Shown here: piece after piece, positions 33,011-48,254 of the stretch
How positions within the stretch are numbered: position 1 is the stretch's first letter
Layout: every line of letters begins with the position of its first letter
Assembly: GCA_027943335.1 (NCBI GenBank)
Contig: BSBK01006751.1
Coordinates: 226,001 to 290,000, forward strand
Direction of reading: 5' to 3'
Length of the DNA stretch: 64,000 bases
Origin: Chamaecyparis obtusa
Taxonomy: Eukaryota > Streptophyta > Pinopsida > Cupressales > Cupressaceae
The notes under the pieces: model-generated
Told to the model about the DNA's origin: nothing
The model's database searches: none
The model's input: the letters and a program-made list of their open reading frames with translations, nothing else
Made by a program: the position numbers and the translations under genes

Positions 33011-34703
33011 AGAAAGACTTCTCATCATACATTAAAAATTTAACCATTATTAATATATGCATTATTTAAGTAATTTGTCTTGTCATTCTCTCCTGTGGAA
33101 GATATTTTATCTACCAAGGATCATTGGGGGTGTTGAGGAGTCATTTACACAGTCATTTATGGTATGAGTTTTATAGACATCTTCTTGTATTGGAGTGATC
33201 ACATGGCTTGAAGATCACATTTGGTGCATTTTGGGGTTAGGTTAACCTCCCAATTGAATCCAAGGTGTTAGGAAAAGTCAATATTAGCTTTTGTTTCATC
33301 AAATTTTGACATATTCAAAATTATGAGGGTTTGAAGATAGGGCAAGATGTTGATTTGGGAGGTAGTTAAAATTCCAAGACACTTTGGGTCAAAATTGACC
33401 CTTCAATTATATGTAGAAGGCCTATACATCCTAAAATTTAATGTCAAATCATCAAAATTTGAGACTTTTTTCATATGAAGCTTCAAATTATTTTCACCAT
33501 TTTTTTTGCTTGCATAATTTTGTACAAGGTTACACACTTGCTTCCACCAACACTGCACCTACACTGTAGAAACAAGTGGATTGCCATAATTTAGGGGCAT
33601 ATTTAATGAAATATTACACCTGTGTTATTGTCTGCATCATCCTTCCTTCTACAAGTTCAAGTACAAATGACTAATTTGTTCAACACAACCTAAGAATTTT
33701 GGATTGATTGTGGAAAAAAGATTTTATAAATCAAACGATGGATCCTCATAAAAGGATGAATGAAACCCTAGTTAAAAACCCTAAATAAATTTTAAATTAG
33801 AATGCACCAAGTGTCACAATCATAATGAATGGAATGAATTAAGCTATCACTAGCCTAATTTCATAAAACAAAAAAGTACCCAAGTTTAGCTTAAGTTAAT
33901 AAAGTAATTATAGGAGCTAATTAATTAAATAATTAATTCATGACCTATTTATTCCTCTAGAGATTTCCATGCACAAGTTTATGAAATAGTTGGAGGTTGT
34001 ATGGGAAAAAATGGTTGTTTAACAAGGAGGAAATCAAACCATTTTAAAAAGGACTGATACAATTCTTGAATATATACAATGAAGATGTGCCAAATGAAGA
34101 ACCAAATAATGAGGTGAAGAAACTATTGCATAAATGACTGAGACTATTTTTCTATGGAATAGTTAGATCCATCAATGAGATCTAGAGATTGATTCTTCCA
34201 TTAGATAGGGAGACCTTGATCAGTTTAGTAAGATTTATTTTTTCTAAAAAACTAACTCTTTACTTTGATAGCAATGTATTTGTGCATTGTATAACATTAG
34301 ACACCTTATCACGTGTGTCTAGACTTTAGTAGTTATTATGTTGTGTATCAACAACTACATCAACCTGCTTAGATCCACACATATCAATATTTTTGTAGCT
34401 CTTCTTTCTCTTTTTGAGTTGGATATGCCCTCGCTCGTGCTTCTTTAAATTATGAACTTGGATGTGATTAATTTTATATGTTGTCCCATGAATTGATTGT
34501 TTCTCTACTTAATATATTTTTTGAACTAAATTTAATATATTAAAAAATAATTGTAATCTTATTCCTTTAAAGCTTTAAATTTTCAACTAACTATATTATT
34601 ATATACAATAAAAATATAGAATATACTATGCAAATTAGATAAACTAAAGAGATATTTGGTCTTGTGTAAATGTATGTCACCTACATAGTCTTGATTGAGA
34701 AAA
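33011..34703. other. Unassigned AT-rich right end of the unit, copy 1
   Basis: No coding or repeat signature was recognised apart from TTGATTGAGAAAAT at 34691-34704, which takes part in the array junction. Confidence 0.45.
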
Positions 34704-34724
34704 TGTTGTTTTGATTGAGAAAAT
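34691..34724 (+). other. Array junction between copies 1 and 2
   Basis: TTGATTGAGAAAAT at the unit end (34691-34704) is repeated exactly at 34711-34724 just inside the next unit. The break falls between 34703 and 34704. The same 14-mer sits once, at 8413-8426, at the array's left edge. Confidence 0.9.
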
Positions 34725-36095
34725 AAAATATACATTAGGAGGTCATTTGAGGAACATTGCCCATAAGAGCAGAAATCTCAAAGTTAGTTTGAATGTATAT
34801 GTTACGTCGAAGTCTTCTTTGTGATGCATCAACGACATAAGTTTGATCGATGATTCACATCAGGGAATCAATGAACATCGAAGGAAGAAATAAAGATTAG
34901 GTCAATCACATAAGTTACTCTGATGGTCCTAATTCGAAGTAGTATCAAAGAAATAGTCTGGAATCGAGGGTAATATTATCAAGGAAGCATCAGTCATCGA
35001 TAAAAGGCATGAAAGCCACAATGAAATGGTATGTTGCAACGATATCGATAAAAGATTTGGGAGTTACACCAACAAAGATGAATGAAGTAAACAAATGATG
35101 GGTTACATATCGGCGAGAGTTTCACCGATCTCATGTAGCATCGAGGAAACTATCACCATCGTAGCGAAGGAAAAATGCTATACCAATCACTAGAGTTACC
35201 TTGATGATAACATTGTGATTGCATGGGAGAGACGGGTGATGGATTCTTACAAAACATAAAATATAAATGGATTACTATTCATTGGAGAGACTTTCATAGT
35301 CAGTTTGACTTTTAAAACCTAACCTGATATAGTATATTACGTTGATGCACCTACTAAACATGGTGATATAGTTTAAATTAGAAGAACAATTGTTATGTCT
35401 CAGTGATAGAGCATATCGGAGAAACACAATGAATCGTTACAAGTTTTCAATTTGTCCCTTAACTATTATGTTACTCTGATGATGAACATAAGGTGATTTA
35501 TGAAGAGAAATTTGTAGAGGTTACTCTAAGGCACATTTCTAGGGAAAGAAAGGAACAATAAATGAAATGCTCATCGGGGAAATATCATACCTTCTCTGAT
35601 GAGGCAAAGAAGAATAAGAAAGGGGAGAAATGAATAAATGGATGAGATCAGTGAGAGTTATCCTGATTGATTAAAAGGGATTCAAAAGGCACTCTCAATT
35701 AAAGATACATACCAGTAGTCCCAATGATTCAATAACTAACTCATAAAAGTGGTGCCAATGAGGGAGATCATATCGGCACAACACAGAGGAGGATCTCAAC
35801 TATAAGAATTATAAATGTCATTTCAACATTTTCAAAATTCGAAAAATTGGTGCATTAATGACTAGTGTGTGAAATTAATTGCCCCCACAAACAAATGGCT
35901 CTATAATTTGTTGATCAAAGTGAAATTTACTAGAAAGAAATCCTTCTCAGCAGGTATTTTGGATAAAAGGAGACAAAAATATTCTCAGATAGAGAAGGAG
36001 CATTACACTTTGGTCATTCTCAAGTAAGTTTGATCTTCTCCAGTATTTGTAAGAAGCCTTTGTGATAAAATTTAACTATCTACATTACAATAAAA
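34704..36095 (+). repeat. Truncated leader repeat of pseudogene C, copy 2
   Basis: Equivalent of 8406-9797. It lacks the first ~175 bp present in copy 1 because the array junction cuts it. Confidence 0.45.
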
Positions 36096-39088
36096 ATGAA
36101 AAGCCCTAGTACTTTGAAAGGAAAGAGACAAAGAGGGGAAGGGGATAAAAATGGTAAAAAATAAAAATTTGAAACAAAACAACCTAAAGAAAGGAAATTG
36201 CACCAAGATTTGTTAAATTAGATGCTTGGATCAAGGCCCAAATCTAGAAATGCTGCACAACGCAAGCCAAATTCAGAGAAATTTGAGGATATATACAAGG
36301 ATGTGGAAGATGTTTGGACCAGCATCAGAGGGTATAAATTCTTTATATTTCATTATGCCAAAAGGAATTATCATGAGGCAATTTGTAATCTATGGAAGAT
36401 GGATTTGGGAAAACTTGTAGTACCCAATGTCTTTGTAAATGTGGACCTTGTTAAACTCTTAGCAAAACATTACAACTTGGATCATAGAGTAATATTCAAC
36501 TTGCAGGCAGAACCTTTTATACATATTTCATGGAACGTGAGCAATGAAGTATTTGACCTGAATGAATTACTTGATTATCCTATGGCGCTTAAAGACTTGG
36601 AGGATGAGTATGTGAGGTCGGACATCACTTACAAAGAATGGAGACTGTTATTGCATAGGCCTAAACAAGATCAAAAATTGGTACCATTGAATACTGAAGA
36701 TGTCCCTCCTTTTAATGTTAATTTGTTTGAACCTTGTATGAAATACACCTATTATTCAGTAGGACATGTAGTTGGTTCTGAGGTACCGAATTTCATGTCG
36801 ATTGCTCCTATGGTGATTGTTGTAGATGTGTAATGTCACAATCCCAGAACTTTTGATTATGTAAAGTATCTTTTCATGATGATAGATATAGGATTAATAT
36901 ACATAAAAAATGACCTTCATCAGATTTATTTCAAGCATTATTTAGATCTTATGCACATGGTACTCTTTTATGGTCAAGATATGGGTATATGGCTAGAAGG
37001 ACTGAAAATCAAGTAGATTAACAAAAAAAGGTAAGTATCTCCCAATCCAATTATGGACTTCAATTTGGGATTCTAGGTTCACAAACTCTCATTATGTTCA
37101 CTTTGAAGAGTTATTAGTGAAAATCATTTATAGGATATATAATCATCCTTGTTATTACTCAATTTCTTATGAAGTTAAAAGATTCTTGAGACTAGAGGAT
37201 TTTGATGAAATAAAATTAGTGGACCACAATTGGGGGGACTGGTATGTCCACAAGAATTTCACTATGATTTGGGTCTTTGGTTTCAAAGGAGCACCCTAAA
37301 AATCACCTAAAATATTACCTGATAAAGCAACCTATTTGGAGATTGTTAGGCAAATTAACTATTCAAACTTCATGAATTTATTTGCATATCACAAACAATC
37401 ATTTATGCTAGGTACATTATATTCTGGTGACTATATTGTAATTGTAACCAAAACATATGATCTCATTCATCACAAAATGGCACAATACAAGTTGAGGGTG
37501 ACCAATCCAAGGAAGGGATATGACCCTGAGGGTTATATCAATTATGCAAGAAGGAAGAAAAACATGGGAGGATATTTTTGTATCCCTTTTCTTGCAGAAG
37601 CTATCATGAGAAATCTAGAGGATGAAGAATTTGAAATGGCTATGGAGAATTATAATAATGATATTGAGCAAAATATAACAGAGATGCAAGAGATGGAATA
37701 TTTATCATCTATTGAGGAGCAATCTTCTAGTGAAGATGAAGGATAGACACAACTTGAATAAACTCCAAGAATGATAATTAACGAATATGAGGATTTCCCT
37801 AACAGGGAAACAAAATTAGCTGAGACACTAAATGTTGGAAGTGATGTGAGGCTATCAGCTTATGATTCTTTTGTGTTTAATGACCAGTTTGTTAAATATT
37901 ATGAATTTAAGACTTTTGTGTACAATTTTAAGGGCAAGACGCTGAGGGATTCAATCCCTATTGTTACACCTAAAAATGAACAATAATTGTTAAATAGATT
38001 GAATATAGATATTGATCAAGAAATTAGTACAATGACACTAGAAAGAGGAAGGAATTTGTTGCAAGAAGTAGGGATTATGATATTTCTAGGATGGGATTTG
38101 AGTGTAGCTTTGGTATTCAATGGCTTTGTGCATAGCGATGATAAAAGCTATAAGTTAAATGTGGAAGGAGCGAAGGAGATTTACATAGGATCTACATAAT
38201 ATTCTAATGAGGAGGCCATGTTGATATGACCATTGTATCCCCCCACAAGAAACCTACAATTCTTGACATAGAAAAAGAATTTAGACACACGATGACTCTC
38301 AAGGTGTGTGAGGTTGACCCAATAGTCACTACATATATTGATATAAATATAGCCAAGCTTAATAAAACTCAGATAAAATTGTTAGTGAAGGAAAGAGACA
38401 CCCTCAAATTGAAGAATGGAAATTTGTTGTTGGAAAATGCTACTCTTCGGGATAAGACTATGACGATAGCCCCAGGGAAAGTTCACAACTAAAGAATAAT
38501 TATGAGGAATTACAAAATAAGCATCAACAGTTGTTGTTACAAATGCAAGATCCTAGATTTGAAATAATTTGCATTCTACTTCACAAAAGGTTTGCTAATA
38601 TGATGACATAGTTTGATAACTTTTGGGTTTCCCATTACAAGAATTACAAGGCTATTATGGAGCATCAAAGATTAAAAAATAGATGGATACAAAACTACAT
38701 GATGTATGCCTCAACAGAACTTTTGACATTAGGTCCATTTCGCATGCTAAAAAATTAATTGCTAAACACATCAAGTATTTTAAGGAATTGGAATCAGAGT
38801 ATGAGGGATTCAATATCTCTGCATCAATGGGATTACCAACATTATGTGCTCAGGATGGGAATCTAAAGTATCAAATCAATTGGATGGAGGAATGCAAGGT
38901 ATAATGAAGAATGCATTAGAAGCTATGAAGAATGATGGGTCATCACTTGATGAAAGCTACCATCACATGAAGAATATGATATAGATTGAGTTTGAAGCAA
39001 GGAATACCATCCATGATGTTGACACACATGAAGATAAAAAATATAAGGAGCATTTGTCACAGGTGTCTTCATAGCTGGATGAGGATAA
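36096..39088 (+). pseudogene. Pseudogene C, copy 2
   Basis: The longest open pieces are 36222-36833, 37336-37746, 37771-37986, 37987-38199 and 38226-38492, all with the same stops and frameshifts as copy 1. The damage therefore predates the duplication. Confidence 0.6.
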
Positions 39089-39565
39089 AATATGTCTTTG
39101 ATTAATGTTGTTTATGTTAAGTTATTTATTTATTTTCTCAAAGGACTTAATGGAGAGGCATGACCTCTCTAAGTTTTCCTATATTATGAACTTCAAATGT
39201 AATGTTTGAACATAAGAATTTAAATACTTTTATCATCATATAAGCAATACAATCAATACTTTTTCTCTTCAATTGTGTTGTGGAAAATTTTTCTCTAGAT
39301 CAGTTCTTTATTATTTTCAGTCCTAGTAATTGAATGTTGCCTTCAATTCTCTTATTAAGAATTGTTTATTGTCATAGCAATTTGAACATCAAGAATCATT
39401 TTAGAATTTGTTGTCCTTGTGCTTATTTTCTAATTGGTCTCTTCAAGTAGGATTTTAACTCAATTGGACTATTCGTGGTGGAAAAAATATGATTATTTAG
39501 TATTGAGGGTTAGATAGTTGACAAATTTATCCAAGTGGTAAATTTTTAAAATTGTCTCATAGAGT

Positions 39566-40388
39566 TATACATGAAGGTCTAGAAGGAAGGTGACTCTATT
39601 GCCCAACGAGGAGAAGGCACTAGTCTTTATAGAAAATGATAAATATAAAGATGACATGGATATAAACAATATTAGTACCTCTCCTAGGTTACCTTTCGGT
39701 GATAAAGATATAGATCATACTCCTAACAATAATACATTATAGAGTATTAGATCCCCCCTTCTAAACATACCTCATTGTAAGAGAGTAAGAATGATAGTTT
39801 ATGCACTTCTTTAGTTCCTCTTCCTTCTCCTATAGATTCTTCTCTTTATCAAAGTATTTTTAATAATGATATTATGCATTTCCTTTGTGATTTATCTCCT
39901 AACACAACATTAAGGATAAAGATCTTGTTAAACCATCTTCTTATTCCCAATCAAAAGAGGATTTGATTGATGATGATAGTGTTCTTAATCTCCCTAAAGA
40001 GATAAATCCTCTTACTATTACTCCTTATACGACACATTTCCATACACCTCAAGATGAAAGTCTTCCCCCTTCTCAGCTAAAGGCTTATTGCATTGTAGGT
40101 AATGACATTACTTCTTAACAAGGATATAGTGGACAAGGTGTTGGCATTCTTGAACAAGGAATATAGGTCCCTACAAATCCTCTTACATGAGTCACTAAGA
40201 AAGGTATTGGATTTATACCTCAAGCCAACATTCCTTATTTTCCTTCAATCCTATTGCTCCTTCATCAAAACCCAAACCTCCTTCTTTATGAATTCTTTTG
40301 CCAACTCCAATAGTTGTTAATACACCTTTAGATGATCATTTGGCCTTAGCTAAAAGAATATTTTAGAGACTTTAATATGATAATAAAG
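39566..40388 (+). pseudogene. Retroelement-like G-patch remnant, copy 2
   Basis: Same interrupted frames as in copy 1; the G-patch-like segment is at 40089-40248. Confidence 0.4.
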
Positions 40389-40866
40389 TTTGATTTCCTT
40401 TTTGTCATTTTCCAAAAATTAAAGACCATATAATGGGGTGACTACAAGAATTTGATTCCACTTATGGGGGACCTTTTACACTTTGTCATTTGTCCAAAAA
40501 TTGGCTCTATGAAGCAAGGTCACACAAAACTATAATGAGGTAACGTTTCACTCCCCTTCTGGCCCCACTAACATCTAGACAATCAATCTTTTTGCCTTTT
40601 TAGTTTTCATTAGTATTTTTTTTGTGGTTTTCAACAAATTTTGTTGTTTTTTATTGAGAAAATAGTTTGTATATTTATTAATACTTAGTTTTTTTGTTTA
40701 AATGTTAAAAAAATGGTGCATATTATATTTAGATTTCTCATGTATTTTGTACGTCTAGATTTAATTTTTATTGGGTTTTCATTATTTTTTCTTTGTAAAA
40801 ATGTAGAAACCCTATACACAAAGTGAACAAACAACATACAATAAAAAAATGAGCAAACTAGAATAC

Positions 40867-40958
40867 AAACCCTAAACGAATAACTTAGAATATAAACCCT
40901 AAATAAATAACCTCTAGAGTAGAAACCCTAAACAAATAACCTCTAGAATAGAAACCCT
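40867..40958 (+). repeat. 27-29-bp AAACCCT repeat, copy 2
   Basis: Four AAACCCT starts with the same 27/29/29 spacing as in copy 1. Confidence 0.65.
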
Positions 40959-41455
40959 ATATACTTCAATTATACACATACAAAAAAAAACCTAGAAGAG
41001 AAACCCTCAACCCTCTTCATATCAAGTATAAACCACTATTTGACTCTTTACCCTCAATTGTGAACCCTATCCATGAGCCCTAGGTTGTAGATAATGTGCA
41101 TTAAACAATCCATTAGATCTTAAGACCAAAATCTTAAATCTAGAGGCTCTATGCTCTATATAGTTGAAATCATATATGTGTACCTATATCCCTAAGTCCC
41201 AAATAAAGGTGGTAGGACCAAAAGCTTAAACCTATCCTATGTAATCAACCCTTAGACCCCAACCTAGGACACCTTGAATGCTAAACCATGTCGCATTATT
41301 ATATGTGCATGTCTATGAATTTTGAAACCATGTATTGCCCCTTGTACTTGCTCACATTATATGTGCATAGGAACCTAAACCATATTATCCCTTAAAGTTA
41401 TCATCTTATAGATTCATCACGGGTTAGATTGATATGTACATCTAGGACATTAAAT

Positions 41456-42458
41456 GATAGATTGATCTTGAGTTAGATTGGATCCCCTTAAATAAGCCAT
41501 AAAGTATTAAGACCCCTTGACACATTCAACTATAGCATGGTCAATTAACACATTAAATTTTAAATACTCCCCTTACGTCATCCAATTAGGACCTCTTTAA
41601 ACATGCATGCATGAACTAGAGACCATAACCTAGTTTAGAAAATTACATGATAGATCAATGTTTGATTTTAAACATGCACATTCCAACCTATTAGGACTAA
41701 AAGTTACTATTTAGAACCCTTAAAGGATGCACATGAACTATCTAGATCATGAACTAGGTTACTCCATGATAGATTGGTCTTCAATTAGATACTCCCCTCA
41801 AGACATCTTATTAAGACCCCTTTAAACATGCATGTATGAACTAGAGACCATGATCTAGTTTAGAAAATTATGATAGATTGATGTATGATTTTAAGCATGC
41901 ATGTGTCATCCTATTATGACCACAAGTTACCATCTAGACCCCTTTAAACATGCACATGAACTATCTATATCATGAACTAGGTTACTACGTGATAGATTGA
42001 TATTCAATTAGATACTCCCCTTAAATAAATCTTATTAGGACCATGAGTTACCATGTAGACTCCTTTAAACATGACCATGAAGTATCTAGATCATGACCCA
42101 GGTCACTAAATGATAGATTGATCTTCAATTAGACACTACCCTTAAGTCATCCTAATAGGACCCCTTAAACATGCATGTATGAACTAGAGACCATGACCTA
42201 GTTTATAAAATTATGATTGATTGATGTTCAATTATAAACATGCACATTATATCCTATTAGGACCACAAGTTACCATCTAGACCCCTTTAAGCATGCACAT
42301 TAACTATCTATATCATGACCTAGGTTACTACATGATTGATTGATCTTTGAAGTTAGATACTCTCCTTAAGACATCCTATTAGAACCCTTTTAAACATGGA
42401 TGTATGCACTATAGACCATGACCAAGCTTACAAAATTGTGATCTATATTAATGTTTCA
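41456..42458 (+). repeat. Dimeric ~104/~119-bp array, copy 2
   Basis: Same number and order of monomers as in copy 1. No unit gain or loss is seen, although tandem arrays usually change unit number quickly. Confidence 0.85.
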
Positions 42459-42567
42459 TAGATTATATAGATTACATATATAGTTTTATTATTTTTTAAA
42501 TGTTCCTTTAATTACATGTAATAATTCATTTTTAATAATTATATTGCAAGTTCACTTTTACATCATC

Positions 42568-44648
42568 ATGGATGAGTTTGACAATTATGATTTCCTTAAT
42601 TCACCACCACTACTACCTCCACATCCACCTCTACCTCCACCTCCACCCCCTCAGCCTCAACACCCTCCACTTTTACCTCCACCTCTACCTCAACATGTAT
42701 TCGACAAGGCTCGTTTGAGAGCCATAATTAATGATAATATAATATCCATTATAGATACCATTTGTGTTATACATAATTAGCCTTTTATTCCACCACATTT
42801 AGTATTTTTTGCATCTTTGACACAATACACTATAGATAGGCATTGTACATGGAGATATCATATGAGATAGTATTATTTTGACAACATCTCTTATTGTGAC
42901 ATCTTGGATCTAAAAATTAGCAAGGCCACTTTATCGCCATACTTCCATGATCCTAATACAAATTCCCCCATAACAATAAACAAGAAACACATATCTATGA
43001 GGTGGTGTGTACATCGCCCAATTGTGGATAATTTTTGGGATTGATGGTTGATGGTATATGATCATCCACCACATGCGAATCAAAAAGTGCCTCTATATTT
43101 TTTGAGGAAATTATATGTAGAGTTTTTTATGGGTTTAAAACCCAATAATTTTGACATTACATAATTCAAGGGGGTTGGTGGTGGCACACCCCAATAGAGG
43201 TTAGGGGCACAAGTTGACTCCATGAGACCTATGTGACCTCTACCTCTTTTGGATCCTCCCACACCTGCTATACTTGTACCCCTTAAACAATGTGACATGG
43301 TATCAGTATTAGGAGCATTGAGTATACTCTTTACTATTTTGAGGGATTAAGCTAATAAAATGGCACCAGGTGGAGTTGGTGCTGACGATTGTGGAGGAGG
43401 GTCAGGTAGAGTTGGTCCCAATGCCCCTCCACGTGCATGGACACCACATATGTGCACAAGTTGCCATGGACATTATTATAGTCCAAGTGATGATTAGTTA
43501 GTTCTAGTACACATAGAGCATAAAAATATTTTGGATCATATGTAGATTTTATATGTACTTAGGATCATTCACTTGATCATCAAGCTACATAGGTACATAT
43601 ATGTACACTTATTGTGTTTAATTTGAACATGTACACTTTAAACTTTTCTAGTCATATAATATATGTAATATTTAAATAAAAGTTAATTAATTGTAAATGC
43701 ATGTACATGTACAAATGATAGGTACAAGCACGTTGACCTCTTCTTTTAATTAACTTAGCTTTTGGTCGACACCTGTGCAACAAAAAACACCTTATGGGAC
43801 CTATTAATTGAAAATTTTCAACATTGTATTTTTAAATTATTTTTTAATTTAAGTGTTAAACTTATTTTTCTAAATTTATTAGTGTTGTTACATAGAGGTC
43901 ATCCAACTTCCACGTTGGATCCACCTAAGGTTAATATAGCTAGTGCTCCACAAGTGTCATTTGTAGTAGACGAGCCACCTAAGGTTATTTATAATTAAGA
44001 ATTTTTATCTTTTTTAAATTGTCGACGTGTTACATACTTTAAAATGTTTAAATTTATGTATATGTCTATATGTACACATGTGTAGGTTGACATGACCATC
44101 AAGATTAGTGTCGGAGCACATTTTAATGATCAAAGTGAATTACATCGGGATACATCCTTTTAGAAATTATTTTTATATAAGTATATATATAATTTTTGCG
44201 TGTCTTTTAGATGGATTAATTTTTTTATTATTTTTTGGTACATAGGTTCATGTTCTTATAGTTTTGTTTGACCTTTACAAAACCTTATTGTTGATAATTT
44301 CAATGTTGATTATTCCATGCAAACAAAGTCCCAATAGGGATAACAAAGCTCTATGGTATTAAATAAACTAGAGATGTAAATGTGTATTGTATATGCTTCT
44401 AATGTATGTTCATTTCTCGTTTAAACAACATCATACAAGTCTTCATGACCACCAGGACATTGGAGGAGATGACCATATTGACATGGTAATTTAAATGAAT
44501 CTTTAATTTATATAAATTTTATTAAAGTGTACTAGATCATTTTGAATAGTTTTAAATATGATTTAAAGTCTATTTGTCTTGTACAGAGTGATTCAGATCA
44601 TCCTTGCTCACATGGATTGAAGAGGAGTCTTGATTTTAGGGACTCTTG
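42568..44648 (+). pseudogene. Pseudogene A, copy 2
   Basis: Start MDEFDNYDFL at 42568. The in-frame stops through 43496 and the later exon-like pieces are as in copy 1. Confidence 0.55.
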
Positions 44649-45688
44649 ATTTAGAGACATTTGATAATTGGAAAATTTAGATTTTTAATTGACACATAAA
44701 CTGATCATTTGAACTATGTATTTACATACTTTGCTAGAGGTTTGTTAGATTGACATTATGGATTAATCATTTGAACTATTTATCTTTATTGATCTATATA
44801 CATTTAACATATCTATTAGATTTTAGATAGTTTGTACCTTTTTACATGTTTTACTAGATGTTTGTTGGATTGATAGTTTGGATTGTTAGTTTTAGCATTT
44901 CACTATTTCATGGAGTAGAGACACATGTTTATATATTTTTTTACAAACTTAAACATGTACATGTTTAAATTTAAATATAACAATGTATACACATACATGT
45001 TTCTATACAATGAGTAAAAAAATACCTGAATGTAAAATATAACATATTAAACAAATTATGTTAGATATAACAAAATGAAGCAGTCATAAATATATCAAAT
45101 TGAAGAAACCATAACCATAAATAGTGCATTAAATAAGTTCAATAAGTGCATTAAAATGGAGCAACCTATGCATAAATATAACAAAAGCAAGAAACATTAA
45201 CCATTACAGATAGATGCAATAGAACTCAATAATGCATTGAATATAACAAATTGATTACAAGTGAAACAATAAATAAATATCAATGCATATAACTTTAAAC
45301 AAGTTCAATAGCTCATTAAATATAACAAAGTAACATTGAGTTCAATAGTTCAATAACATAAAAATAAGTTCAATAGTTCATAAAAATCAGTCCACTTTAT
45401 AAATAGTTCGAGAATATGTTAAAATTGATTACAATTCAAGTAGATATTTGACCTTGTACTATAAAAACTTGCAACAATAAATGAATATTTAATAAGTAGC
45501 AAGAAACTTGTTGAAATTATATGTAACTAAAAACTTGTACAAATTAATTACACTAAATATCCATGTAAGAGCATCATGCTTACCATGTTAAAAATGGGTA
45601 CTCATTAAGTTGTTCAACACCATAGTGTTGTAGGAGACCTACAACAAAAATTCAAAGATCTGTACAATAACTTAAAATTCGTTAGATT

Positions 45689-45965
45689 AAAATTATAGGA
45701 TATCTTAAGGGGATCTAAAATTACAATGTCTTAAGGGGATGCAGTTTTAAGATGGCCCAATGGGGTGCAATTTTAGGATGTCTAAAGGGGATATAAAATT
45801 AGAATGTCTTAAAGGGATGCAATTCTAAGATGACTTAAGGGGATGCAATTATAGGATGTCTTAAGGGGATCTAAAATTAGGATGTCTTAAGAGAATGTAA
45901 TTATAGGATGGCTTGAGTGAATACAATTGTAAGATGTCTTAAGGAGATCTAGGATTACGATGTCA
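45689..45965 (-). repeat. 26-bp minisatellite, copy 2
   Basis: Ten units in the same register as in copy 1, with no unit gain or loss. Confidence 0.9.
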
Positions 45966-47635
45966 AATAAATTGTATATCAATTTATTACAAATTCTAAA
46001 ATTACACATATATGCTTACTTGTATTTATTTATTCCAATGTACCATCTACATCCTCTATGTTCTATAATGCGTCTATAATTGTCTCCTATCATTCTATAG
46101 AAATTATCTACAACTCTTTACTATCAGGTTTCCCATGATATCTCACTAGATTTATATTTTTTGCCACAACCAAATGTGACTAGTGTATAATCTTCTTATG
46201 TGTTTCATAGTCTTTGAATGGAGGCAATTTATTACTCCTTGTTAGATATTGTTGTGGACATGTGCCAAAAACCACCACCAAACCTATTGGCTAATGTTAT
46301 CCATCATCATCTTCTCAAGGTTGTACTAACTTATGTTTAGTCTCAAAACATTGAGCCAACCAATACTATGTTTCCTCTTCATTGTCCTTGGGTGAAACAA
46401 TAACATACACATGTCCAACAAACCAAATTAAAATGGTTAACTGATATGTGACATGCATATGATTTTTATAATTTATATGTATATACATCTAGTAATTTAA
46501 TGAAAAATCAATTGATATAAACTTATCAAAAATTAAATTACCTTCTCGTACAAGGTATGAAACACAATCACAATCCTTTGATGCAAATAGTTGATCATTA
46601 TCTTCAATTATTGTTTTACATTGCTAATGTCTTTGAACAAGTGTAATTGATCTTTACTTCCACTCCTCCACCCATTTTGTATTCTCACAAGCATCCCCAT
46701 CACCTAAAATACAAAATTGACAAAAACATGCAAGCTCCCTTGTCCACATGGTCCATGTGCTTTTATCTGAACTCTTAAATGAATGACATTTTGTTGATCC
46801 ACTATTTGTCTTTGAATCAATTCTAGGTGGAATATTATTTTCATCAATTAAGCAAAAATATTATTGAATTGTGGACTTCTCATTTTATCCTACATATAAT
46901 TTTAAATTGCACCAATCCACAATCACATGTGCATCTTTAAATTTGACTACATCCTCAAATTGTATTTGCTTTATAGCAAGAATTCTTTTAACACATTTAC
47001 CAACCCCATCATGTTCTCCTTTACCATGTCCAACTTCAAAAAGCCTCTACATGTTTGGTATATTGGTTTACTTATGAGCCTTACTAAGCCAACAAAACAT
47101 TCAATCATTCTTGAATTATGTTGTACAATTATATGACCATGTGAAATATTCTCTCATATGGATTCCTCATTCTCTTAAATTAATATAAAATATATTGAAA
47201 TAATAATGATCAAACTCTGATGAGTGCATCTGATTATCACTCAAATAGAAATGGTACTCCCTCACAATTTTTATATCATCCTCTGCACTATCATTAAACA
47301 ATATGAAAAAACATAACCACTTGCATTGAATTGTAGTAGTGCTCTTGAATTTCCTCTTGTGGAATAAGAGTATAATTTTTTGCAAAGTCAACCATTGATA
47401 GTATAGTTCTAATTATAAATATATTTCTACATGTGTGAAATTGACCATCAATCCATCTAGCACATTGAGAGTGTTTCACATATTTTGGAAAAAAATTACT
47501 CTTGAATTTTGACATGAATGCATGTACACTAAGTTTTTTTTTGTGATTAATTTGCAACGCTTTCCAATTTTCCCATCTTTTAAAGGATACTCAACATTCT
47601 TAAATCTTTTTAAATTGACTAATTATTGTCCAAAA

Positions 47636-47833
47636 TCATTTCCAATACTTTCATGCATACATTCTTCTAATAATGAAAAATTCCCACAGCTAGTGTATTG
47701 TCCATGTATACATGAACTTAAAAAGAAATTGCCCGATCATTTCCAATACTTTCATGCATACATTCTCCTAATAATGAAAAATTCCCACAACTAGTGTATT
47801 GTCCATGTATACATGAACTTAAAAAGAAATTGC
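47636..47833. repeat. 101-bp tandem duplication in pseudogene B, copy 2
   Basis: Units start at 47636 and 47737 and carry the same mismatches as in copy 1. Confidence 0.9.
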
Positions 47834-48254
47834 CCATTAGATCTTTCACAAAACAAACATGCTACAAACTCCTTGATTATTTCAGGTGGCATATTAATAT
47901 CACAATCCTGCATAATCATGTTAGCATGTAAAGTACAATGTATATATAAAAAATCATCATAGTAATAATGAAATTGCACATGTGTTTTACAACAACAAGA
48001 TACATGTTGCTTGTTGATTTTCACATACCAAGGCTTACATTTTTCTAATGCTCTTTGACGTAGGGTAATATTTCCAAGTAACACAACATCATCTAAAAAA
48101 ATTCTATAAAATTTAATTTAGGTTGTTTCTAATAGGTGTTTTGGACGAGGATCACAAATTTTGGAGCCCACACTTAATTTCAAAACATCTCTACCATTAG
48201 ATGACACCCAAGTTGTATTATCATGCCAATATTTTTCAACCAAATATTTGATTT

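Larger units (their letters stand above)
8406..34703 (+). repeat. 26.3-kb tandem unit, copy 1 (26,298 bp)
   Basis: The left limit is where sequence identity with 34704 onwards begins: base 8405 is G and base 34703 is A, then TGTTGTTTTGATTGAG is shared. Features inside recur at +26,298 up to the CT/CA microsatellite and at +26,296 after it. The left flank of this copy is unique, so the upstream boundary of the array is in view. Confidence 0.95.
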
